A stretch of 64,000 nucleotides of DNA from Halomonas sp. HAL1. GTDB lineage: Bacteria > Pseudomonadota > Gammaproteobacteria > Pseudomonadales > Halomonadaceae. Below are positions 40,580 through 53,029 of this stretch, piece by piece (the stretch's first letter is position 1; every line of letters starts with the position of its first letter). The notes beneath the pieces are model-generated. The model saw only the letters and a program-made list of their open reading frames with translations, searched no databases and was not told the DNA's origin. The stretch is taken from NCBI RefSeq assembly GCF_030544485.1, contig NZ_CP130610.1, positions 1-64,000 on the forward strand, read 5' to 3'. A program made the position numbers and the translations under genes.

Positions 40580-40751
40580 GTTCGCTCCCCTACGCCTAAT
40601 TTCGTCTAGTGTTTTGATAGTAGCAGGTTGTGAGGTGATTGCTTTTCAGGTGTCACAAGCGCTTTCGACCACTAAAAAATCGACAACTCGCTTTGCCCTG
40701 TGTGTGCCAGACACCATAATGTTGTTCTATATTCCTTGAAGGACGTTCCCC

Positions 40752-41444
40752 ATGGTCCGTGAGTCACACTCATCCCCCCGATCCGCCAGCGATGCATCTG
40801 CCCAGTTGGGCGAAGTGGCGTATCTAACGGTCACGGCCGTCAATAACATTGGCGCATTTTTGCAGTGGGGGCAGCCAAAAGATGTGTTGCTGCCATTTAG
40901 CGAGCAACATTTTCGCCCTGATCCCGGCAAGCGCGTGCTGGTAATGCTGTATAGCGATGACCAAGGACGTCCAGTGGCCACGATGAAGCTGGATCGCTTT
41001 CTGGCGGATGACGCCTGGGCCCTGGAAAAAGGCGATGAGGTGGCCGTCGTGGTTGCTGAGCGTACCGATTTGGGGATGAAAGTAGTGGTCGATCACCGCT
41101 ACTGGGGACTCATTTATCAAGATGACGTTACTCAACCGCTACGCCGCGGCCAATCAGTTAAGGGCTATGTGAAGCAGCGCCGTGACGACGGTCGCTTAAA
41201 TATCTCGCTACTGCCGCCAGGCGCTGCCCGGCTCGATGTGGTCGGCGACAAGATCCTTCAGGCGCTGCGTGAAAGCGGCGGTTATTTGGCGCTGGGTGAT
41301 AAAAGCCCCGCCCATGAAGTTAAAGCACGCTTAGGCGTGAGTAAAAGTGCCTATAAACAGGCCATTGGGCGGCTTTACAAGCAGCAGTTGATCACCCTCG
41401 AGCCTGACGCTATTCGCTTAGTGCCCGGCGCGCTGAGTGAGTAG
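40752..41444 (+). CDS. CvfB-like S1 RNA-binding protein
   Basis: A 230-residue protein of the CvfB/YitL type. S1-like beta-barrel domains occupy about 15-150, with TVTAVNNIGAFLQWGQPKDV and HRYWGLIYQDDVTQPLRRGQ. A winged-helix region follows near the C-terminus (VKARLGVSKSAYKQAIGRLY). Family members bind RNA and influence virulence or translation in Gram-positive bacteria; the role here is unknown. AAGGA lies before the ATG. It stands upstream of gshB with a 77-bp gap. Confidence 0.85.
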   Translation: MVRESHSSPRSASDASAQLGEVAYLTVTAVNNIGAFLQWGQPKDVLLPFSEQHFRPDPGKRVLVMLYSDDQGRPVATMKLDRFLADDAWALEKGDEVAVVVAERTDLGMKVVVDHRYWGLIYQDDVTQPLRRGQSVKGYVKQRRDDGRLNISLLPPGAARLDVVGDKILQALRESGGYLALGDKSPAHEVKARLGVSKSAYKQAIGRLYKQQLITLEPDAIRLVPGALSE

Positions 41445-41521
41445 TTAGCTGGGGCAGTTGGAGCCTAGCGGGCAGTGCGGCATACTGGGCCTCTATTGTT
41501 CATGTTTGGATAGTGCCCCCG

Positions 41522-42478
41522 ATGAGCCAATCAAATCTGCATCTCGGCGTTGTGATGGATCCCATCAGCGACATCGCTTACAAGAAAGACACCACCATGG
41601 CCATGCTATGGGCCGCCCAGGAACGAGGCTATACCCTGCACTATATGGAGCAGGAAGATCTTTTCTTGAATGCGGGGCAAGCCTACGCGCGTATGCGGCC
41701 GTTAACGGTGCACCGTGATCCCAACCACTGGTACGATTTGGGCGAACCTTCTGCGCGCCCATTGGTTGAGCTGGACGTAGTGTTGATGCGTAAAGACCCG
41801 CCCGTCGATGCTGATTTTACTAACGCCGTACATCTTTTGGGCTTTGCCGAACGTGAAGGGGTGCTGGTGGTTAATCCCACGGCGGCGCTGCTGCAGTGTA
41901 ATGAAAAGCTGTTTGCCCAGCAGTTCCCTCAGTGCTGTGCACCCACGATAGTCGCAAGCCGCGATGACGTTCTGCGCGCCTTCCACGCCGAGCACGGCGA
42001 CGTGATCTTCAAACCACTGGATGGCATGGGCGGTACCGGCATTTTTCATATTGGCCCAGATGGTCGCAATATCGGCGCAGTGATTGAGCAGCTTACCTTT
42101 CGCGGCCAACGCCAAATCATGGCGCAGCGTTATCTTCCCGAAATTAAGGATGGCGATACGCGCATTCTCTTGGTCGATGGTGAACCCGTACCCTTTGGCC
42201 TGGCACGTATTCCGTCAGCGGGCGAAACCCGTGGCAACTTGGCTGCTGGTGGGCGGGGCGTCAGTCGTGAACTCACCGAACGTGACCATTGGCTTATTCA
42301 ACAGGTGCAGCCAATGATTCGTGACAAGGGCTTAATGTTCGTTGGTCTCGATGTGATCGGTGACTATATTACTGAAATCAACGTCACCAGCCCCACCTGC
42401 GTACGTGAAATAGATGACCAGCGGGGAACGAATATCGCCGGCTTGCTGCTGGATGCCATTGAGCGCCGCTTAGCCTAA
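41522..42478 (+). CDS. gshB: Glutathione synthetase
   Basis: GshB joins glycine to gamma-glutamylcysteine to make glutathione. The 318-residue ATP-grasp protein has LGVVMDPISDIAYKKDTTMA at the N-terminus, KPLDGMGGTGIFHI (glycine-rich ATP loop) and INVTSPTCVREID (metal site). The ATG at 41522 is chosen over a GTG nine bases upstream. It heads gshB-yqgE-ruvX, the conserved gammaproteobacterial order. Confidence 0.96.
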   Translation: MSQSNLHLGVVMDPISDIAYKKDTTMAMLWAAQERGYTLHYMEQEDLFLNAGQAYARMRPLTVHRDPNHWYDLGEPSARPLVELDVVLMRKDPPVDADFTNAVHLLGFAEREGVLVVNPTAALLQCNEKLFAQQFPQCCAPTIVASRDDVLRAFHAEHGDVIFKPLDGMGGTGIFHIGPDGRNIGAVIEQLTFRGQRQIMAQRYLPEIKDGDTRILLVDGEPVPFGLARIPSAGETRGNLAAGGRGVSRELTERDHWLIQQVQPMIRDKGLMFVGLDVIGDYITEINVTSPTCVREIDDQRGTNIAGLLLDAIERRLA

Positions 42479-42550
42479 GCGCGGCTTCACTCTTATAATG
42501 ACACTTATTACGTTATGCCTGTTGGAGTACCAACAGGCAGTGGGAGACGC

Positions 42551-43108
42551 ATGCAAAGTTTGAAACATCACTTTTTAATGGCCATGCCACATTTAGAAGA
42601 TCCTAATTTTGCCGGTAGTCTGATCTATCTTTGCGATCACGATAGCAACGGCTGCATGGGGGTGATTACTAACCGTCCGTTAGAGATCACCCTTGAAGCC
42701 CTGTTTGATCAACTGGAACTGGGTGGTGAGGCAAGCCCGCACCGCAATGCACCGGTCTATTACGGCGGGCCGATGCACAAAGATCGTGGCTTCATTCTGC
42801 ATGTCGGCGATAGCCAGCAATGGGACTCGAGTATCCAGGTGGAAGATGGCATAGCCCTCACCACATCCTTAGATATTCTCCAGGCCTTTGCTGCCGGCGA
42901 TGGCCCCGAGCACTTTTTAGTCTGCTTGGGTTGCGCAGGCTGGGAAGTGGGGCAGCTAGAAGAAGAGCTTAAAGAGAATAGTTGGTTAACGGTAGAAGCT
43001 CAGAGCAGCGTGCTATTCAACACGCCTCCCGTCGAGCGGTTAACGGCGGCGGCAGGTTTACTCGGTATCGACCTTAACCTAATGACCCGAGATGCGGGGC
43101 ACGCTTAA
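42551..43108 (+). CDS. yqgE: YqgE/AlgH family protein (UPF0301)
   Basis: A 185-residue protein of the YqgE/AlgH family, whose molecular function is unsettled. It begins MQSLKHHFLMAMPHLEDPNF after GGGAG; the upstream extension is not family-like. Signatures are LIYLCDHDSNGCMGVITNRP and VYYGGPMHKDRGFILH. Its stop overlaps the ruvX start by one base (TAATG). Confidence 0.92.
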   Translation: MQSLKHHFLMAMPHLEDPNFAGSLIYLCDHDSNGCMGVITNRPLEITLEALFDQLELGGEASPHRNAPVYYGGPMHKDRGFILHVGDSQQWDSSIQVEDGIALTTSLDILQAFAAGDGPEHFLVCLGCAGWEVGQLEEELKENSWLTVEAQSSVLFNTPPVERLTAAAGLLGIDLNLMTRDAGHA

Positions 43109-43563
43109 TGGCTGAGGCGGGGCAGCGCTTAATCCTGGCCTTTGACTACGGCACTCGGCGTATCGGTGTGGCGGTGGGCAACGAGCTGCTGCACAGCGCG
43201 CGGGAGCTCACGCCGCTGACGGCGCGAGATGGGATTCCAGATTGGAACGTCGTGTCACGGCTGCTTAAAGAATGGCAGCCCGATCTGTTAGTGGTGGGGC
43301 TGCCGCTGAATATGGATGGTAGTGAATCAGAGATGAGCACTCGCGCCCGCAAATTCGGCAATCGTCTGCATGGCCGCTACGGCAAGCCGTGTGAAATGGT
43401 CGATGAGCGTGGTACCACGCGGGAGGCGAAAATGATCGCCCGTGAGGCGGGGCATAAAGGCAACTATCGGCAAGATAGTGTCGATGGCATTGCGGCTATT
43501 CTTATTCTTGAAGGCTGGTTTGCCCACCAGGAAGGTTTGCCAGGTGGGCGTCTTTCACTGTAA
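43108..43563 (+). CDS. ruvX: Holliday-junction resolvase-like / pre-16S rRNA nuclease YqgF
   Basis: A 151-residue RNase H-fold protein that processes pre-16S rRNA and resembles RuvC-like resolvases. It begins FDYGTRRIGVAVGNELL, with the first catalytic Asp; VVGLPLNMDGSESEMS and DERGTTREAKM follow, and DSVDGIAAILILE carries the last acidic site. It is coupled to yqgE and convergent with pyrB with a 19-bp gap. Confidence 0.95.
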   Translation: MAEAGQRLILAFDYGTRRIGVAVGNELLHSARELTPLTARDGIPDWNVVSRLLKEWQPDLLVVGLPLNMDGSESEMSTRARKFGNRLHGRYGKPCEMVDERGTTREAKMIAREAGHKGNYRQDSVDGIAAILILEGWFAHQEGLPGGRLSL

Positions 43564-43582
43564 CGCCTATGAAGCCCTTCTT

Positions 43583-44608
43583 TTAGCGATCTAGCGTGCC
43601 TGTTTGAGTTGGCACGTACCAGCGCACCGGCCGTAACTCCTGCTCAATCAATTCGTCGACCTTTAGTAACGTTGCGAAAATTGCCATCCGCATGGGAATG
43701 CCGTTATCGGTTTGGCGGAAAATCGCCAGACGCGGGTCGCCGTTCAGGTCCACGTTTAAATCATTCGCACCGGGGCGGCTGTCCCTAGGCAACGGGTGCA
43801 TCACTATCGTGCTTTGGCTGCAGCGGTGATCGAGAAAATCGCGATTGACCATAAAGTCGTCAGAGAGCCCCTGAAAACTCTCATTCATCTCGTCGGTAAA
43901 GCGCTCTTTCTGAATACGCGTTGTGTACACCACATCCAAATCTGCAAAGTCGTTGGCTAATGAGTCGCGCTGCTCAATGCGATGGCCGCGAGATGCCACT
44001 AGATCAATCAGTTTTGAGGGCATTTCAAGACCTGGCGGTGATACCAACGTAATGCGCAGCGGATCATAGAGTGATAAGAGCTTGATCAGTGAATGGACGG
44101 TGCGACCGTATTTCAAATCGCCGGTGAGTAAGATATGGGCACCGGTCAGCGATTTACCCAAGCGCTGAAACTCTTTATCAATCGTATAAAGGTCAAGCAG
44201 CGCTTGGCTGGGGTGTTCGCCAGGGCCGTCGCCGCCATTAATCACTGGTACGTTAGTAGCTGCAGCAAATTCAGCCACTGAACCCTGGTCGGGGTGGCGC
44301 ATCACAATGGCGTCACAGTAGCCACTCATTACCCGGCTGGTGTCGTAGAGTGACTCGCCCTTCGCCATAGAGGAGAAGGTAAAGCCAGTGGTGTCGCATA
44401 CGCTGCCGCCCAAACGGCAAAAAGCTGCATTAAAGCTGACCCGTGTTCGTGTACTGGCTTCAAAAAATAGATTGCCAAGCACCGCCCCTTCCAGCACGCG
44501 TGTCACTTGGCGCCGCTGGGCGATTGGCTCCATGCGCGCAGCAACACGCAGTAAATGATCAACGCTTTCACGATTTAATGAGTCGACAGTTAGCAGGTGG
44601 TGGCTCAT
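43583..44608 (-). CDS. pyrB: Aspartate carbamoyltransferase catalytic subunit
   Basis: PyrB makes carbamoyl-aspartate, the committed pyrimidine step. The ATG at 44608 follows GAGGTCCGCC and gives 341 residues. FEASTRTRVSFNAAF binds carbamoyl phosphate, and GDGPGEHPSQALLD, LLTGDLKYGRTVHSL and HPLPRDSRPGANDL are active-site motifs. No pyrI, pyrR or pyrC-like gene is next to it; here ruvX is convergent, unlike the Pseudomonas pyrR-pyrB-pyrC' arrangement. It is probably monocistronic. Confidence 0.94.
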   Translation of the reverse strand: MSHHLLTVDSLNRESVDHLLRVAARMEPIAQRRQVTRVLEGAVLGNLFFEASTRTRVSFNAAFCRLGGSVCDTTGFTFSSMAKGESLYDTSRVMSGYCDAIVMRHPDQGSVAEFAAATNVPVINGGDGPGEHPSQALLDLYTIDKEFQRLGKSLTGAHILLTGDLKYGRTVHSLIKLLSLYDPLRITLVSPPGLEMPSKLIDLVASRGHRIEQRDSLANDFADLDVVYTTRIQKERFTDEMNESFQGLSDDFMVNRDFLDHRCSQSTIVMHPLPRDSRPGANDLNVDLNGDPRLAIFRQTDNGIPMRMAIFATLLKVDELIEQELRPVRWYVPTQTGTLDR

Positions 44609-44700
44609 GGCGGACCTCAGCAATGTGGTAGATGAGGCTAGTGTAACCGCCAAGGAGGGTGGCGCCGAAGGGGTTTAATCCACTAGGAGCGGCTAATCTG

Positions 44701-44749
44701 TAATTTTTCTACAAAAGCCCTTGCCAACCCGGCCGCGAAACCGTAAAGT
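44701..44749 (+). promoter_or_regulatory. Upstream rRNA promoter (P1)
   Basis: TTGCCA (44721-44726) and TAAAGT (44744-44749) are separated by 17 bp and followed by the GC-rich ACGCATCCGC. An A/T-rich stretch TAATTTTTCTACAAAA (44701-44716) upstream resembles an UP element. It is the first of two apparent promoters for the rRNA operon. Confidence 0.6.
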
Positions 44750-44885
44750 ACGCATCCGCTGCCGGGGACGCCCAGCGTTACCAGCGGTGCATAAGGTGTA
44801 AAAGCCTTGGTTAGTCAAGCAGTTAACGCTTTTGCGATAGCTAGCGGTTTTGGATGTAGTCAGTATCACATCGAAAACAACGCCC

Positions 44886-44913
44886 TTGACAACCACCAGG
44901 AAATGCGTAGAAT
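44886..44913 (+). promoter_or_regulatory. rRNA promoter (P2)
   Basis: TTGACA (44886-44891) and TAGAAT (44908-44913) are separated by 16 bp. The following ACGCCTTCC is a GC-rich discriminator typical of stringently controlled rRNA promoters. Confidence 0.82.
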
Positions 44914-44972
44914 ACGCCTTCCTCGCTGCGGCAGGCCAGTTCAACGGTTCGCCAGTCAAACACAGCGAAACA

Positions 44973-44983
44973 GCTCTTTAACA
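44973..44983 (+). promoter_or_regulatory. boxA antitermination site, rRNA leader
   Basis: GCTCTTTAACA is the NusB/NusE boxA sequence. It lies in the leader just before the 16S processing arm. A second copy is in the spacer at 46872-46882. Confidence 0.88.
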
Positions 44984-44986
44984 ATT

Positions 44987-45019
44987 TGATCAGGTAATTC
45001 ATGTGGGCGCTTGCTGACG
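44987..45019 (+). other. 5' arm of the pre-16S processing stalk
   Basis: TGATCAGGTAATTCAT and the next bases through GCTTGCTGACG pair with the spacer arm at 46712-46745. This long stem brings the two ends of 16S together for RNase III cleavage. Confidence 0.85.
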
Positions 45020-45164
45020 TTGGTGACAAATCACCAAATATCAAGGCAAGCGGTCATGACAATGTAAATTGAAATGAATTCGTTTGAACCTTGAGCCAAG
45101 TTTGATCCGCTTTTGCTGCCTTCGGCTAGTCCTTAGGTAGGCGAGTAAGGATCACAATGATTGT

Positions 45165-46697
<1,533 letters not shown>

Positions 46698-46711
46698 AAC
46701 GATGCGTCACG

Positions 46712-46745
46712 CGTCAGTAAGCGTCCACAATGAATTACCTGATCA
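46712..46745 (+). other. 3' arm of the pre-16S processing stalk
   Basis: This arm reads CGTCAGTAAGCGTCCACAAT and continues through GAATTACCTGATCA. It is complementary to the leader arm at 44987-45019, with a few mismatches. Confidence 0.85.
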
Positions 46746-46871
46746 GAATGCTGTTGATACGCAGTGATAAGTGACTCTTTTTTCACGTTAAAAAGAAAAA
46801 ATAGCTTTTGAATTTTAAAGGTCTTTTCTTTTTTTAATAGGAAAGAACGCTTATCACTGCTTATAGCAGTC

Positions 46872-46882
46872 GCTCTTTAACA
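46872..46882 (+). promoter_or_regulatory. boxA antitermination site, spacer
   Basis: GCTCTTTAACA, identical to the leader boxA, reloads the antitermination complex before 23S. Confidence 0.87.
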
Positions 46883-47002
46883 ATGTATATCATGCTGACA
46901 AGAACACTTCGCAAGAAGTGGTCTTAAATTGTGATACGCGTCAGCGTATCCGGCAAAATGAAACGTGATCATTGCGAGATACCAGACTCCTTCGGGTTAT
47001 AG

Positions 47003-49895
<2,893 letters not shown>

Positions 49896-50035
49896 ATAAC
49901 ACCCAAGGGGTCTGGTCGTGATGATGACGTCAATGAACACCGGATACGCAGCGTGTGGCCCGAGCAACAACAAGGGCGGCACGATGAGACGCACACAATT
50001 TAGCAAGTATGCTTCAGCATGATATACCGCCAGTT

Positions 50036-50155
50036 ACGCCTGACGACCATAGCACGCGTGAACCACCTGATCCCTTGCCGAACTCAGCAGTGAAACCGCT
50101 TAGCGCCGATGGTAGTGTGGGGTCTCCCCATGCGAGAGTAGGTCATCGTCAGGCA
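50036..50155 (+). rRNA. rrf: 5S ribosomal RNA
   Basis: About 120 nt from ACGCCTGACGACC to TCATCGTCAGGCA. The end stem GCCTGACGA / TCGTCAGGC closes it, and GCCGAACTCAGCAGTGAAAC and the TAGTGTGGGGTCTCCCCATG region match 5S loops. It follows 23S after about 140 bp. Confidence 0.96.
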
Positions 50156-50167
50156 CCTATACCGCAG

Positions 50168-50195
50168 AAAACCCAGCCACCCGGCTGGGTTTTTT
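50168..50195 (+). terminator. rRNA operon terminator 1
   Basis: Stem ACCCAGCC / GGCTGGGT with loop ACCC, preceded by AAA and followed by TTTTT. Confidence 0.93.
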
Positions 50196-50216
50196 GTGTG
50201 CGTGAAAGAAAAACAA

Positions 50217-50274
50217 GGGTCTCCCCATGGAGAGTCCCGGCAGCCCGTCGCAGCCATCGTCAGGCACCTATACC
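50217..50274 (+). repeat. Degenerate copy of the 5S 3' end
   Basis: GGGTCTCCCCATGGAGAGT and the later CATCGTCAGGCACCTATACC repeat the 3' end of 5S and the first bases after it. The middle is altered and the 5' two-thirds of 5S are missing. It looks like the remains of a second 5S gene or of a 5S-terminator duplication. Confidence 0.85.
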
Positions 50275-50312
50275 AAAAAACCCCCAGGGCTAACGCCTTG
50301 GGTTTTTTTTTT
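50275..50312 (+). terminator. rRNA operon terminator 2
   Basis: An imperfect stem ACCCCCAGG / CCTTGGGT is followed by ten T residues. It comes directly after the 5S remnant and before dgt. Confidence 0.85.
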
Positions 50313-50345
50313 ATGGCAAAATGCACTCCTCAAGGAGAATTGCCC

Positions 50346-51677
50346 ATGACTCAGATGCGCTGGGAACAGCTACTTTCCCCACGTCGTCTTCACGACCAAC
50401 GCTCAACAAGTACTCGTGAAATCGGTCGTAGCCCATTTCATAAAGACCATGATCGGATTGTTTTTTCAGGCTCGTTCAGGCGTCTTGGCCGTAAGACACA
50501 GGTGCATCCACTGACAGAAAACGATCATATTCATACTCGCCTAACTCACTCGCTAGAAGTCGGCTGTGTCGGTCGTTCTCTGGGTATGATTGTCGGAGAG
50601 TTACTACATGATCGCTTGCCAGAATGGATAACGCCCGCTGATCTTGGGGTCATTGTGCAGACAGCGTGCCTGGGACATGACATTGGGAATCCCCCTTTTG
50701 GGCATGCCGGTGAGTATGCCATTCGCGATTGGTTTCAGCGTGCTCAAAGCAGTGGGCTATTAGAAGGCCTTTCAGACGCAGAGCGCGAGGATCTGTTGAC
50801 CTATGAAGGCAATGCTCAGGGTTTTCGAGTGATTACCCAGATCGAATATAACCAGTTTAATGGTGGCATGCGGCTGTCAGCAGCCACCCTGGGGGCGCTA
50901 CTCAAATACCCTTGGACGGTTCGTTACAGCGGACGCGCGGGAAAATTCGGCGCTTACCAGTCAGAGCAAGTGTTACTCAAAGAAGTGGCTGAAGCGGTAG
51001 GTTTGTTGCCGCAAGGCGAGCAGCGCTGGTGCCGCCACCCGTTGGCTTGGCTTGTCGAAGCCGCTGATGATATTTGTTACGCCCTGTTAGACCTGGAAGA
51101 TGGTTTAGAAATGGGTATTCTGCGCTATGAAGAAGTCGTCGAAATACTGCGTCAAATTGCCGGAGAGTTCCCGCCTGAATATGCCGATATGCAAGCCCGT
51201 AATGTCTCCCAGCGGCGGCGTATCGCTTTACTGCGCGGTGCTGCTATGGAACGTGCCGTCAATGATGTCGGCGCGGTGTTTGTACAGCATGAGCAGGCCC
51301 TGCTAAGCGGCACCCTCAGTGACGACCTATTAGAGCTGTGTCACCCCGACCTTGGGTGGGGTGTTCAGGCGGCGAAGCAGCTTGCCCGAGAGCGTATTTT
51401 CCAAAACGAGCGTAAAGCGAAATTAGAGATTGGTGCCTATACGACGCTAGGTATTCTCTTGGAAGCTTTTATTGGTGCTGCCCACGAGCTACATCACACC
51501 GGGCATTCATCGTTTAAACATCAGCGTGTGTTGGCCCTGATTGGCGAAAACACGCCGCTGCCTTCTTGGCCGCTTTACGATAGCTACCGCCGAATGCTGG
51601 ACTTTATCGGTGGGATGACGGACCACTATGCAGTCGATCTTGCCCAAGAGATGGGTGGGCGGTTACGCGGCGACTAA
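50346..51677 (+). CDS. dgt: Deoxyguanosinetriphosphate triphosphohydrolase (dNTPase)
   Basis: Dgt-family enzymes hydrolyse dGTP or other dNTPs to the nucleoside plus triphosphate. The ATG at 50346 follows AAGGAGAATTGCCC, giving 443 residues; the earlier in-frame extension runs through the rRNA terminators and is rejected. HD-domain metal ligands lie in RLTHSLEVGCVGRS and CLGHDIGNPPFGHAGEYA. The usual dgt ELxG-type segment YEGNAQGFR is present. Some homologues limit phage replication by depleting dGTP; no defence neighbours are visible. Confidence 0.93.
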   Translation: MTQMRWEQLLSPRRLHDQRSTSTREIGRSPFHKDHDRIVFSGSFRRLGRKTQVHPLTENDHIHTRLTHSLEVGCVGRSLGMIVGELLHDRLPEWITPADLGVIVQTACLGHDIGNPPFGHAGEYAIRDWFQRAQSSGLLEGLSDAEREDLLTYEGNAQGFRVITQIEYNQFNGGMRLSAATLGALLKYPWTVRYSGRAGKFGAYQSEQVLLKEVAEAVGLLPQGEQRWCRHPLAWLVEAADDICYALLDLEDGLEMGILRYEEVVEILRQIAGEFPPEYADMQARNVSQRRRIALLRGAAMERAVNDVGAVFVQHEQALLSGTLSDDLLELCHPDLGWGVQAAKQLARERIFQNERKAKLEIGAYTTLGILLEAFIGAAHELHHTGHSSFKHQRVLALIGENTPLPSWPLYDSYRRMLDFIGGMTDHYAVDLAQEMGGRLRGD

Positions 51678-51685
51678 GCCGTACA

Positions 51686-52594
51686 TTATACGGACGGCTG
51701 GCGGAGATGTTTGAGTTCCATTAGCCGTGCCCGCTCCAGTAAGATATGAATGACCTTATCGTGAATGGCATCGCTCATCTGTCCCGGCGTTATCTCGGTG
51801 AGCTGTTGGGCAAGTTGCTCGCCGCTCACTACCAGAATATCCGGCGAGGCCTCGCTGGTATCAATCTCCCAGCCGGGCAGCACTAACACTCCTTTAACCG
51901 GTACCGGCACACTGCAGCGGCGCTCTAACCATTGGCCGAGCCAGCTAACGCCTTGGCGCGTTTTATGCAGTGGCCGGCGCTCTTGCCAATGTGGAAAGCG
52001 TAGCCGCTCGCGCTCTACCGCCACTGTGTTGAGTTCGTTGCCATCAGTGCCGATAGCGAGTGTTCTTGCCCTTGTTTCCACCACAAAAACACCGTGAGGT
52101 GTTACCACCACGTGATCAATCGTGAAGCTATCGGTGGGGACATCATGAAATACGTAGTAGGGGTGGGCCTCAGGGCGGACTAAACGCTCAAGCTCTTGGC
52201 CAACGGCAAGCTCGCAAGCGAGGCCTAATTTTAGTCGCCGAATACGTTGATAATCACGTACCAGCAGCAGTGAAAACGTCAGTACCAGCAGTGTGCTGAG
52301 TAGTCCATATAAAGCCCATTCGACCCAATCTTGTTGGTCCACAAAAAGCATGCGGCCCATGCCATACACCAGAGGGGCCAAGCTAATGATGGGCCCTAAC
52401 GCCCCGTTTAGAAATAGGCTGGAAAAAGCTTGGTCAAGGCGATGGCGCAGCGCTTGGCCCGGTTCATGAAGGGGAGCTTTGAAGGGCGAATGGACGCGCG
52501 CATCGTGTAGGTTGCGCAGCGCCAGGACAATACTGGCCATTGCCGCCATGGGGAATAAAAAAATGAGGGGTAGCAAGTATTCCAGCCAAGCCAT
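51686..52594 (-). CDS. NERD-domain membrane protein
   Basis: A 302-residue protein with an N-terminal helix (about 5-25), two further helices near 60-115, and a cytoplasmic NERD (nuclease-related) domain. The domain has ELAVGQELERLV near 140 and FTIDHVVVTPHGVFVVETRA near 168-187. NERD domains are linked to nucleic-acid handling, but their activity is mostly unproven. It is convergent with dgt with an 8-bp gap and precedes no obvious partner. Confidence 0.82.
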   Translation of the reverse strand: MAWLEYLLPLIFLFPMAAMASIVLALRNLHDARVHSPFKAPLHEPGQALRHRLDQAFSSLFLNGALGPIISLAPLVYGMGRMLFVDQQDWVEWALYGLLSTLLVLTFSLLLVRDYQRIRRLKLGLACELAVGQELERLVRPEAHPYYVFHDVPTDSFTIDHVVVTPHGVFVVETRARTLAIGTDGNELNTVAVERERLRFPHWQERRPLHKTRQGVSWLGQWLERRCSVPVPVKGVLVLPGWEIDTSEASPDILVVSGEQLAQQLTEITPGQMSDAIHDKVIHILLERARLMELKHLRQPSV

Positions 52595-52652
52595 TGCAGT
52601 GCCTTGCCCTATAGCGACTTACTTGACGGTAAGTCTTGGTGGTGTAGAGGCT

Positions 52653-53027
52653 TTAACCCCCTGCGAGTTTAACCTGATAGCCGAGTGTGCTGAGCTCCTG
52701 GCGCAGAACATCACGATGGTCGCCTTGTATTTCAATAATACCGTCTTTAATAGCTCCGCCCGTCCCACAACGTTTTTTAAGCGTTTTTGCTAATGTTTTA
52801 AGTTCATCACCAGACAAAGGGATGCCGCTAACAGTGGTAACCCCTTTGCCTTTACGGCCGCTGGTTTCGCGTCGAATACGCACTATGCCATCTAGCTCGG
52901 CTAAGCGCTGTTGTTCGCTTACATCATCACAGTAACAGGCTTCAAGTGCTTCCCGGCAGGTGGGGCAGGTTTTACCATGTTCGGTGGAGTAAACCAGCCC
53001 ACCCAATTGGTCACGTAAAGAGGCCAT
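52653..53027 (-). CDS. yciH: SUI1/eIF1-family translation factor YciH
   Basis: The 124-residue protein starts MASLRDQLGGLVYSTEHGKT at the ATG 6 bases after GGAGG; another ATG at 53033 lies directly on that GGAGG and is rejected. It has a CxxC..CYC cluster (CPTCREALEACYC) and a SUI1 domain (about 45-124) with RKGKGVTTVSG and RCGTGGAIKDG. YciH resembles eIF1 and can affect initiation fidelity. It follows the HAD gene with a 2-base gap. Confidence 0.9.
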   Translation of the reverse strand: MASLRDQLGGLVYSTEHGKTCPTCREALEACYCDDVSEQQRLAELDGIVRIRRETSGRKGKGVTTVSGIPLSGDELKTLAKTLKKRCGTGGAIKDGIIEIQGDHRDVLRQELSTLGYQVKLAGG

Positions 53028-53029
53028 TA

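Larger units (their letters stand above)
46698..47002 (+). other. 16S-23S spacer without tRNA genes
   Basis: This spacer of about 305 bp contains no tRNA-Ile or tRNA-Ala sequence. It holds the 16S processing arm, an AT-rich segment enclosed by the perfect 11-bp inverted repeat GCAGTGATAAG (46761-46771) / CTTATCACTGC (46850-46860), a second boxA (46872-46882), the hairpin GATACGC/GCGTATC, and the 5' arms of the 23S stalk. Confidence 0.88.

Noticed and set aside
46698..47002. tRNA-Ile or tRNA-Ala genes in the rRNA spacer
   Set aside because: No GGGTCTGTAGCTC- or GGGGCTATAGCTC-like sequence is present.
50196..50345. N-terminal extension of Dgt by 50 residues
   Set aside because: It is translated from the 5S remnant and terminators, while ATG at 50346 has a good ribosome-binding site.
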